DNA of 41,958 nucleotides, taken from the NCBI GenBank assembly GCA_003151595.1, contig PLXW01000073.1, positions 48,232 to 90,189 of the forward strand. The letters run 5' to 3'. How positions within the stretch are numbered: position 1 is the stretch's first letter; every line of letters starts with the position of its first letter. This DNA comes from Myxococcales bacterium. Its GTDB lineage: Bacteria > Myxococcota > Polyangia > Polyangiales > Polyangiaceae. A program made the position numbers and the translations under genes. Positions 33,730 to 40,571 of the stretch are shown here, piece after piece. Under the pieces are notes generated by a model. The model had not been told where the DNA came from, ran no database searches, and saw nothing but the letters and a program-made list of their open reading frames with translations.

Positions 33730-34827
33730 TCAGCTCGGCTGGTCGTCGACGGCGCACGCTTCGTCGAACGACTCGACCTGGACGGTGACGTACTCGGTGT
33801 CGAACGCCTCGCGCAGCGCCTGCGAGAGGCGGCGCGCGATCGTGGGGTCGGTGGTCTTTGCGCGGACGTGCGTGGTGATGGCGTCGTGGCCCGCGCCGAG
33901 CGTCCACACGTGGAGATCGTGGACGTCGGTGATCCCCTCGAACGCCAAGATCGCTTCGCGCACCGCGCCCACGGGCAAGTGCGGCGGCGCGGCTTCGAGC
34001 AGCACGAGCGTCGCCTGGCGCGCCAGGCGATACGCCGCGGCGACGAGGATCGCCGCAACGGCGAAGCTGGCGATGGCGTCGACCGAGACCGGGCCGCCGT
34101 ACTTGATCACGATCGCGGCCACGAGCGCCGCGATCGATCCCAGCGCGTCGCCGAGGAGGTGAAGCCACGCCCCGCGCAAGTTGAGCGCATGCCCGTGGAG
34201 CTTCTTCGGCGCGTCGGTCCCCTTCGTGGGAGCGTGCGCGTGGCCGTGGTCATGACCGTGATCGTGATCGTGGAGCGCGCCGTGAAGAAGCCACGCGCTG
34301 ATCCCGTTCACGACGAGCGCCGCCGCCGCCACGATGAGCATGATCCCGGGGCGCGGGTGCCCCGTTCCGCTCAGCTCCGCGATCCCCTCGCGGACGATCT
34401 CGACCGTCGCCGCGAGCACCAGCAGCGAGTTGAAGATCGCCGCGACAGGCTCCGCGCGGCGCATGCCGAACGTGAAGCGCGGCGTCGGCCGGCGGATGGC
34501 GATGCGCATGGCCACGAGGCTCATCGAAAGCGCGAGCACATCCATCAGGAGGTGCAGCGCGTCGGCCTCGAGCACCACGCTGCGCGCGGCGATCGCCCCC
34601 GCGAGCTCGAACGCGAAGAACCCCGCGATGAGCGCGAGCACCATCCCCAGGCGCTTGGCCTGCCGTGCTTCGCGCGCGGTGAACTTGCCGTGGGCGTGCG
34701 CGCGCGACGCGTGCTCGTCGTCTAGCGCCGGCTGCGGGGGAACATGGGCGTGATCATGATCATGGTCGTGATCGTGATCGCCGTGGTCGTGGTCGTGCGC
34801 GTGACCTTCGCGCCGCGTGGAAGACAT
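33730..34827 (-). CDS. Cation diffusion facilitator (CzcD/ZitB-like)
   Basis: 365 aa. The N-terminus is a His/Asp-rich metal-binding segment (about 8-32). Six hydrophobic segments follow, with HLLMD in TM2 and HLLGD in TM5, the two HxxxD sites of CDF transporters. A second His-rich loop (HDHDHGHDHGHAHAP, about 190-205) lies between TM4 and TM5. A cytoplasmic C-terminal domain (about 285-355) includes GITDVHDLHVWTLG, which is typical. The protein exports Zn(II) or a similar divalent ion across the inner membrane by proton antiport. It lies 12 bases from the end of the upstream cNMP gene on the same strand, and TATAGA sits 11 bases before its ATG. Confidence 0.93.
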   Translation of the reverse strand: MSSTRREGHAHDHDHGDHDHDHDHDHAHVPPQPALDDEHASRAHAHGKFTAREARQAKRLGMVLALIAGFFAFELAGAIAARSVVLEADALHLLMDVLALSMSLVAMRIAIRRPTPRFTFGMRRAEPVAAIFNSLLVLAATVEIVREGIAELSGTGHPRPGIMLIVAAAALVVNGISAWLLHGALHDHDHGHDHGHAHAPTKGTDAPKKLHGHALNLRGAWLHLLGDALGSIAALVAAIVIKYGGPVSVDAIASFAVAAILVAAAYRLARQATLVLLEAAPPHLPVGAVREAILAFEGITDVHDLHVWTLGAGHDAITTHVRAKTTDPTIARRLSQALREAFDTEYVTVQVESFDEACAVDDQPS

Positions 34828-34839
34828 CCGATGCGCGGT

Positions 34840-36243
34840 CTATATGAGAACGTAGTCTTCGGCCACGCTCGTCGTCGTGTTCTCGAGAACGCCGGAGGTC
34901 TCTTCGTCTCGCTTGATGGCGAGCATGTAGAGCCCTTGCAGGATCGCCGGATGGTCCCGGATCAGCGTGAGGAAGTCCTCACGCGGGAGGTGCAGAGTCA
35001 CCGTGGGGTGCACGGCCACGACGTCAGCGTTGGCCTTCCGGCGCAACACGAGCGCGACCTCGCCCACCACTTCACCGACGCCCAAGGTCGCGATCACGAA
35101 CGGCTCGCCCGCCTCGTGTCCCACGACCGCGACCTCACCCGACGCGATCAGGTGGAGCCCCTTGGCTTCTTCGCCCTCGGAGATGAGCCGCTCGCCCTTC
35201 TCGATGACGCACGTCTCGAACGTCTCGACCAGCGCCGGACGCTCGGCGGGATCGACCGCGAGCAGCACGGGCGATGTCCGCACGAGGTTCGCCACCATAC
35301 GCCGGCGACAGTGCGCGGCCAGCTCCACACCCACCTCGGGGCGCGTCTCGGCGACCTCTTCGAGCGCGTCGCGACGCGCGACCAGCAAGATCGACGGGCG
35401 ACACGCGACGACGCTCGCCGCGCGCGGTGCACGCGACAGGAGCGCCATCTCGCCGAAGAGCGCTCCGTTGACCAGGCGCGCCAGCGTGATCGGCGGCGGC
35501 AGCTCGGTCGCTTCGCCGTTCTCTTGCGGCCCAGGCTCTTCGCCCAGCTCGTACGGGTCGCGTCGCACTTCGAGCTCGCCGCGCGCCACGATGTACGCCT
35601 CGGCCCCTTCTTCGCCCTGCGTGATGACGAAGTGGCCTTGCGCGACCGTGATCATCTCGAAGGCGCCGATGAGCGCGCGCAGCCCTTCTTTCTCGAGCTG
35701 AGAGAACAGCGGGAGCGGCGCGACGAGCGGCGGCTCGGACTCTTCGAGCGCGTCGTATGCCTGCTTCGCCTCGTGAACAATCTGGGTGGCCTTCGAGAGC
35801 AGCGCGGGGCCCGTGAGGAACGAGCTGAGCGGGTTGAACTCCTCGAACGTCGGGAGGGGCGGCGGCGGCGGCGCGGTGGCGTCGGTGAGGCGCGGCGAGC
35901 CCGCGCAGAACGCTTCGGCGATCGCGTCGAGGTGCGCGTCGATCGGCTGATTGAGCGTCCGCAGATCGCCCACCGACGCGACCGCGAGCGGCAGGTTCCC
36001 GGCGTCGATCGCCCGCTTCACGCCGAGCTCGAACCCTTCGACCGCGGCTTCGGTGCGCCCGGCGTCGGCCAGGAGCCGCGACGTGAGGATCAGCGCGCTC
36101 GGCACCGACCCGTCTTGAGCCACGACCGCAGCACTCCATCGCAACGCCGCGTCACGCTCCCCGGCGAGCATGAGCGTGAGCGCTCGATCGAGCGGTGAAT
36201 CGATGTTGTGCGCGCCCGGCAGGTCCGGCGGAGACGTCCGCAT
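34840..36243 (-). CDS. Protein with two cyclic-nucleotide-binding domains
   Basis: 467 aa. The N-terminal region (about 1-130) is helical, with TPR-like pairs, and is followed by a Pro-rich linker (122-133). Two cNMP-binding domains follow, at about 175-300 and 315-440. The first has a full phosphate-binding cassette, FGEMALLSRAPRAASVVA, with Glu, Arg and Ala-Ser. The second has VGEVALVLRRKANADVVA, which lacks the Arg-Ala-Ser pattern and may be structural. No DNA-binding domain, kinase or channel is attached, so it probably acts by protein contacts. The start is ATG at 36243. The stop lies just before the CDF gene. Confidence 0.88.
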   Translation of the reverse strand: MRTSPPDLPGAHNIDSPLDRALTLMLAGERDAALRWSAAVVAQDGSVPSALILTSRLLADAGRTEAAVEGFELGVKRAIDAGNLPLAVASVGDLRTLNQPIDAHLDAIAEAFCAGSPRLTDATAPPPPPLPTFEEFNPLSSFLTGPALLSKATQIVHEAKQAYDALEESEPPLVAPLPLFSQLEKEGLRALIGAFEMITVAQGHFVITQGEEGAEAYIVARGELEVRRDPYELGEEPGPQENGEATELPPPITLARLVNGALFGEMALLSRAPRAASVVACRPSILLVARRDALEEVAETRPEVGVELAAHCRRRMVANLVRTSPVLLAVDPAERPALVETFETCVIEKGERLISEGEEAKGLHLIASGEVAVVGHEAGEPFVIATLGVGEVVGEVALVLRRKANADVVAVHPTVTLHLPREDFLTLIRDHPAILQGLYMLAIKRDEETSGVLENTTTSVAEDYVLI

Positions 36244-36313
36244 ATCCGTTCAAGGGTACACGAGGCGTCCCGGGAAGTAAGGGGGGCTTGTTTGTGAGTT
36301 TCCCGCGGACCCT

Positions 36314-36393
36314 GAGCCTCACTCCGCCGCTTCGCGGCTCCGTTCCGGCAACAGCGGGAGGCTCTTTCACCCCGGGGGGAGCGCGGCCGCTCC
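36314..36393. repeat. Nested inverted repeats between hrcA and the cNMP gene
   Basis: GAGCCTC (36314-36320) pairs with GAGGCTC (36358-36364) and encloses gccgc/gcggc (36326-36330, 36334-36338). A second palindrome, ggagcg-cggc-cgctcc, is at 36378-36393. They sit downstream of hrcA and upstream of the cNMP gene on the same (minus) strand. They could end hrcA transcription, but no T-run follows. Confidence 0.45.
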
Positions 36394-36426
36394 ACCCGGA
36401 CCCCCCAGCCGAATGCGCCGTACACT

Positions 36427-37491
36427 TTACTCGTCGCTCTCTTCGCGCTTCTCGCTTCGCTTGCTGATGAACGCCGTCATGGCGCTTGCCGTCGCGCTCA
36501 CCAGCGGCATGACCTTCGGGTAGTCCATGCGCGTGGGGCCGATGACGCCGATGCTGCCGGCGGCGCGGCCGTGATCCTTGTAGGCGGCGCCGATGATCGA
36601 GAGCTGCCCGCCACCGAGCTCGCCCGCCTCGTGACCGACGACGACCGTCGTTCCCTTCGCGGCGACCGTCGCGTCGAGCAAGCGAAGGAGCTGCTCGCGC
36701 TCGTCGAGCGCGTTCATCACCTGCTTCATCCCCTCCATCCCCTGCGCGCCGGCGAACTCGGGCTGGCCCAGGAGCTTGGCTTGCCCTTCGATGACCACGT
36801 CCGCGCCGCCGTGCTCCAGCGCTTCGCCGACCGCCGCGCCGCCGAGCGAGAACGCGCGGCGCCGGAGATCGTCGTGCTGCACCTGCTCGGTCGCCAGCTT
36901 GCGCGCGAACATGTCGCGCAGCTCCCCGAGCGTGCGCCCTTCGATGACGTCGTCGAGCAGGTTGTGCACGCGAAGAAGATCGGGCTCGCCCACGTCGCCG
37001 CGCACGAAGCGGTTCTGCACCGAGCCGTCGCTGAGCACGAGCACCGCCAGCAGCTCGCCTTGATGGATGCGCACGAAGCGGAGGTGCTTCAGCGTGAGCG
37101 ACTCGGCGCGCGGCGTGACCACGACGGCCACGGTGCCGGTGAGCTCACTGAGGAGCCTGCCACTCTCGCGCATGAGGTTCGACGGCGCGAGCGACTCGAA
37201 GCGCTGACGGATCTGCGAGACGTCTTCGGGTGAGAGGTCCTGCATTCGCATCAGCGCGTCGATGAACAGGCGGAACGCGCGGTCCGTCGGAATGCGCCCC
37301 GCGCTCGTGTGCGGCTGGCTCAAGTAACCCCACTCTTCGAGGTCCGAGAGCACGTTGCGGATGCTGGCCGGCGAGAGATCGATCCCGTGTTTCTTCGAGA
37401 GCGTTCGCGAGCCCACCGGCTCACCGTTCGCGACGAACTCGGTGACGCAGGCGTAGAGGATTTGACGGGCGCGTGCGGAGAGATCCGCCAT
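36427..37491 (-). CDS. hrcA: Heat-shock repressor HrcA
   Basis: 354 aa. The N-terminal winged helix is clear: SARARQILYACVTEFVANGE, then VGSRTLSKKHGIDLSPASIRN and the wing region SQPHTSAGRIPTDRAFR. The remainder is the HrcA domain, with SIGVIGPTRMDYPKV near the C-terminus. HrcA represses chaperone genes by binding CIRCE elements, with GroE feedback. No CIRCE, grpE or dnaK is in the window, so its targets lie elsewhere. TAGACT lies 9 bases upstream of the ATG (37506 to 37501 on the minus strand). The length is typical (about 340-350). Confidence 0.94.
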   Translation of the reverse strand: MADLSARARQILYACVTEFVANGEPVGSRTLSKKHGIDLSPASIRNVLSDLEEWGYLSQPHTSAGRIPTDRAFRLFIDALMRMQDLSPEDVSQIRQRFESLAPSNLMRESGRLLSELTGTVAVVVTPRAESLTLKHLRFVRIHQGELLAVLVLSDGSVQNRFVRGDVGEPDLLRVHNLLDDVIEGRTLGELRDMFARKLATEQVQHDDLRRRAFSLGGAAVGEALEHGGADVVIEGQAKLLGQPEFAGAQGMEGMKQVMNALDEREQLLRLLDATVAAKGTTVVVGHEAGELGGGQLSIIGAAYKDHGRAAGSIGVIGPTRMDYPKVMPLVSATASAMTAFISKRSEKREESDE

Positions 37492-37516
37492 GACGAGCCC
37501 AGTCTAGCACGGGCTT

Positions 37517-37546
37517 TTGGCCTCGATCGGAGCCGGGGGCTACAGT
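37517..37546 (+). promoter_or_regulatory. Possible sigma-70-type promoter of the extensin-like gene
   Basis: TTGGCC (37517-37522) and TACAGT (37541-37546) match the -35 and -10 consensus at four of six positions each, with an 18-base spacer. Initiation would fall at or next to the start codon, giving a leaderless or nearly leaderless mRNA. Confidence 0.4.
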
Positions 37547-37553
37547 CCGGAGG

Positions 37554-38369
37554 ATGTCCGTGACGTCGCGGCGGACCGCGCTGGAGAAGCTGAAGACCGT
37601 GCTCGTTGCGCTCGCGGCGCTCCCGCTCGCGGCGTGCGCGTACCGCGGCGACGTGAATCACCCGCAGCTCGCGTTCGCGCAGGTCCCGGTCAACGGGATC
37701 GCGATCGCGACGGCGCGCGAGCGGACCGATCCGGAGGTCGACCCGGCGAGGACGCCGGCCTACCGGTACGCGCAGCTCGATCGCTCCACGTGCGAGGCGG
37801 AGCTCGCGCGGAGATCGATCCCGTTCATGCGCGTGGACGATGCGCGCGGTGTGCTCGCGCCGATTCGTCTCGTGGGCCCGGTCGGCGGCGTCACGTATCG
37901 AACGGGGCTGGGGGCGAAGCAGCGCGAGACGTCACCCAACGAGGTCTTCGACTGCCGGCTCGTGCTGGCGCTCGACGACTTCAGCGCCATCTTGCGGGCG
38001 CACGACATCGATCAAGTGATCCACATGAGCGGATGGCGCCCGCCGTCAGCGAAGTCGTGGCCGTCGGGAAAGCTCGGCACGCGGCACGACGGCGCACTGG
38101 CGATCGACGCAGGGTGGTTCGTGAAGAAGAGCGGCGCGCGGCTCGACGTCGAGAAAGACTTTCACGGACGCATCGGCGCCAAGACCTGCGGCCCCGGCAC
38201 CGGCCCCACGCTCGCCACGCCCGAGGCGCTCGAGCTCCGCGCGATCGTCTGCGAAGCCGCCGACGCCCACCTGTTCCAGGTCGCGCTCACGCCCGACTAC
38301 AACTGGCCGCACCGGAATCACTTCCACCTGGAGGTGACGCCGAAGGTGAAGTGGTTCCTGGTCCATTAG
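37554..38369 (+). CDS. Extensin-like/M15-type lipoprotein
   Basis: 271 aa from ATG at 37554; GTG at 37560 has a better ribosome-site spacing (GGAGG at 37549-37553). The signal ends with the lipobox LAAC (Cys near 28). The C-terminal extensin-like domain (about 85-270) has the M15 ligand pattern H-x6-D in TRHDGALAIDAGWF and the HRNHFHLEV motif. Several cysteines could form disulfides. It is probably a periplasmic peptidoglycan-processing or -binding protein anchored by lipid. TACAGT at 37541-37546 and TTGGCC at 37517-37522 form a plausible promoter. It ends before the 21-bp repeat array. Confidence 0.82.
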   Translation: MSVTSRRTALEKLKTVLVALAALPLAACAYRGDVNHPQLAFAQVPVNGIAIATARERTDPEVDPARTPAYRYAQLDRSTCEAELARRSIPFMRVDDARGVLAPIRLVGPVGGVTYRTGLGAKQRETSPNEVFDCRLVLALDDFSAILRAHDIDQVIHMSGWRPPSAKSWPSGKLGTRHDGALAIDAGWFVKKSGARLDVEKDFHGRIGAKTCGPGTGPTLATPEALELRAIVCEAADAHLFQVALTPDYNWPHRNHFHLEVTPKVKWFLVH

Positions 38370-38389
38370 GCGCCCGCACCGAGGCGCGG

Positions 38390-38578
38390 CCGGACGCGAT
38401 GGGCCCGTGGCCAGCACCCTCCGGCCGGCGGCCCACACCATCCGCCCCGCGGCCGGACGCGATGGGCCCGTGGCCGGACGCGATGGGCCCGTGGCCGGCA
38501 CCCTCCGGCCGGCGGCCCGTACCCTCGGGCCCGAGGCCGGACGCGATGGCCCCGTGACCGGACGCGATGGGCCCGCGG
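38390..38578. repeat. Nine 21-bp tandem repeats in a higher-order array
   Basis: Nine contiguous 21-base units fill the space between the extensin-like gene and rluD. Type A starts ccggacgcgatgggcccg (units 1, 4, 5, 8, 9). Type B starts ccggcaccctccggccgg (units 2, 6; unit 2 differs by one base). Type C starts cccacaccatccgc or a variant (units 3, 7). The order ABCA-ABCA-A makes an 84-base higher-order repeat. Because 21 is a multiple of three, frames stay open through it on both strands, but no gene is supported. No CRISPR spacer pattern is present. Confidence 0.9.
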
Positions 38579-38581
38579 CCC

Positions 38582-39598
38582 TCACTTCAACCGCGCCAGC
38601 GTCTCCTCGAAGTCGGCCGGCGGCGGGCGCTCGAAGCGCACCTCCAGGTTCGTCGCCGGATGGAGGAACCCGAGCTCGGCGGCGTGGAGCATCAAGCGCG
38701 GCGCGGGGATTTGCGGCGGCTGGTAGCCACGGACGTAGACCCGCTCGCCCACGATGGGGTGACCCGCTTCGCTCAGGTGCACGCGAATCTGGTGCGTGCG
38801 GCCGGTCTCCAGGCGGCAGGCGATCAACGTCGCGCCGTCGAGCGCGGCGACGACCTCGACGTGCGTGATCGCGAGCTGCCCCTCCTGCCCGCCGCGATTG
38901 CGCCCGCCGCGCAGCGTGCCACGCAGACCGTCGCCGCGATCGGCGACGATCTGCGATCGAATCGTGCCCGGTTGAACGACGCCGTGCGCGATCGCCAGGT
39001 AGCGCCGATGAACGGTGTGCGATCGGAACTGTGCGGCGAGGCTCTGCTTGCCGAGCCACGAGCGAGTGAAGACGAGGACGCCGCTCGTCTCCTTGTCGAG
39101 ACGATGCACGACGCCCAGCTGCGGCCGCGTATCGCGCTCCCCTTTCTTCACGCGCTTCGACAGCCACGTGCGCACCAGCTCGTCGAGCGTCTCGGGATCG
39201 CGGGTCGTGTCGCGCTTCGCCCCCGCCGCGCGCAAGACCTCGTTCGCCCCTTCGTACGGGATGGTGCTCACGCCGGCCGGCTTGTTCACGACGATGACGT
39301 GCGCATCCATGTGGATGATCGCCGCGTCGTCGAGGACGATCCGCGCTCCGCCTCGCGCGTCTTTCAATCGTTTCGGCGCGCTCATCGTCACGCGCAAGAG
39401 CGATTTCGCCCGCACGTACTTCAGCCCATCGGTGACGGTCTCGCCGTCGACCCGAACCTTGCCGCTCGCGATCCACTTTCGCGCTTCGCCCCAGCTCACC
39501 CCGAAAAGCGCGCGAACGGCACCGTCGAGCGGCCTTCCCGCGAGATCGCTCGGGACTTCTCGCTCTCCATCTCCAAGTTTTGTGGGGGGGTCCGACAT
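38582..39598 (-). CDS. RluA/RluD-family pseudouridine synthase
   Basis: 338 aa. The N-terminal S4-like RNA-binding region (about 20-75, DGAVRALFGVSWGEARKWIASG) is followed by the catalytic domain. The motif GVVHRLDKETSGVLVF holds the catalytic Asp. RTHQIRVHLSEAGHPIVGE and LMLHAAELGFLHP complete the family pattern. It isomerises uridine to pseudouridine in rRNA or tRNA; RluD, RluC or RluA specificity is not decided. An insert of about 20 residues around TRDPETLDELVRTWL lies before the catalytic motif. The stop is three bases from the 21-bp repeat array. Confidence 0.9.
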   Translation of the reverse strand: MSDPPTKLGDGEREVPSDLAGRPLDGAVRALFGVSWGEARKWIASGKVRVDGETVTDGLKYVRAKSLLRVTMSAPKRLKDARGGARIVLDDAAIIHMDAHVIVVNKPAGVSTIPYEGANEVLRAAGAKRDTTRDPETLDELVRTWLSKRVKKGERDTRPQLGVVHRLDKETSGVLVFTRSWLGKQSLAAQFRSHTVHRRYLAIAHGVVQPGTIRSQIVADRGDGLRGTLRGGRNRGGQEGQLAITHVEVVAALDGATLIACRLETGRTHQIRVHLSEAGHPIVGERVYVRGYQPPQIPAPRLMLHAAELGFLHPATNLEVRFERPPPADFEETLARLK

Positions 39599-39647
39599 CC
39601 GGTTCGTCTTCTTCCTCTACTCTTCCTGAAGTCTTCCCGCAGCGTGC

Positions 39648-39677
39648 TTGACACTGAGTCGGGCCACTCCGCACAAT
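39648..39677 (+). promoter_or_regulatory. Promoter of the receiver-linker regulator gene
   Basis: TTGACA (39648-39653) matches the sigma-70 -35 consensus exactly. CACAAT (39672-39677) matches the -10 at four of six positions, with an 18-base spacer. Initiation near 39684 would give a leader of about 50 bases ending in AGGAGA (39720-39725) before GTG 39733. Confidence 0.6.
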
Positions 39678-39732
39678 CGCGAATTACCCGGCGGAGAAGT
39701 CCTGCCGGATTTCGAGCTCAGGAGACGACCAC

Positions 39733-40536
39733 GTGCCCAAGACCCTGCTCGCCGTCGACGACAGCGCCACGATGCGCAAAGTGCTCGAGATCACCTTCAG
39801 CGGTGAGGACTTCACGGTCATCACTGCCGACTCGAGCCAGTCGGCGCTCGCGAAGCTCGGCGACAAGCCGGCCGCGATCGTGATCGACACGGCCCTCGGC
39901 AACGACGACGGCTACGCGCTGGCCAAGGAGATCCGAAAGAAGGAGCCGACTGCGGCGATCCTTCTCCTCTCCAGCCGCTACGCGCCGTACGACGCCGCGA
40001 AGGGGAAAGACGCCGGCGCCGACGACTTCATGGACAAGCCGTTCGACACGCAGCAGATCATCGACAAGCTGCGGAAGGTCATTCTGGCCAAAGAGGGCGC
40101 GCCCGTCCCCGGTCCCGCGCCCGTCGCCGCCGTCCCTGCGGCTCCCGCGCCGAAAGCGGCCGCGGCCCCCGCACCGTCGCCGGCTCCCGCTCCGGTCGCC
40201 GCGAAGATCCCGGCGCGCTCGCAGACGCTGGTCTTCGGAGAGAACCCGCCCACGCCCCAGCCCGCCGCCGCAGCCGCGAAGCCCGCAGCCGCCGCCGAGC
40301 CGCCCAAGCAGGCAGCCGCGCCGATGAACATGGGACAGACCTCGCCGCAGCCGGTCGCCGCCGCGGTCAACGGGCACCTCGCCGGGAAGCTGTCGGAGCT
40401 CGGGCTCACGCCGGCGCAGGCCGACGCGGTCATGGCGCTGTCGCGCGAGGTCGTGGAGCGCGTGGTGTGGGAAGTCGTCCCGCAGCTCGCCGAGGCGATC
40501 ATCAAGGAAGAGATCTCGCGCCTCACGAAGGGCTGA
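39733..40536 (+). CDS. Response regulator receiver with Pro/Ala linker and helical tail
   Basis: 267 aa from GTG at 39733, with AGGAGA 7 bases upstream. The receiver (about 1-120) is complete: acidic pair D9-D10, phospho-acceptor D52, S80 and K102 in DDFMDKPFD. A Pro/Ala-rich linker (about 125-215) and a conserved helical tail (about 225-267, REVVERVVWEVVPQLAEAII) follow. There is no DNA-binding domain, so the output is probably a protein interaction. The same tail is known from other deltaproteobacterial receivers, including some linked to polarity or motility; this is only a similarity by eye. No kinase gene is adjacent. It has its own promoter and is followed after 35 bases by valS. Confidence 0.88.
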   Translation: MPKTLLAVDDSATMRKVLEITFSGEDFTVITADSSQSALAKLGDKPAAIVIDTALGNDDGYALAKEIRKKEPTAAILLLSSRYAPYDAAKGKDAGADDFMDKPFDTQQIIDKLRKVILAKEGAPVPGPAPVAAVPAAPAPKAAAAPAPSPAPAPVAAKIPARSQTLVFGENPPTPQPAAAAAKPAAAAEPPKQAAAPMNMGQTSPQPVAAAVNGHLAGKLSELGLTPAQADAVMALSREVVERVVWEVVPQLAEAIIKEEISRLTKG

Positions 40537-40571
40537 TCCCTCTCCGTCGGTGAAGTGCTAAACGCTCGGGA

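Noticed and set aside
37492..37553. CIRCE operator upstream of hrcA.
   Set aside because: No TTAGCACTC-N9-GAGTGCTAA pattern is present; only a partial half-site is seen.
38390..38578. Possible CRISPR array.
   Set aside because: The units are contiguous with no unique spacers, there are no cas genes, and unit types alternate in a regular pattern.
38046..39674. A 542-codon minus-strand open frame that runs through the 21-bp array.
   Set aside because: The 21-base unit keeps any frame open. The part over rluD is antiphase to a motif-bearing gene, and no start signal is seen.
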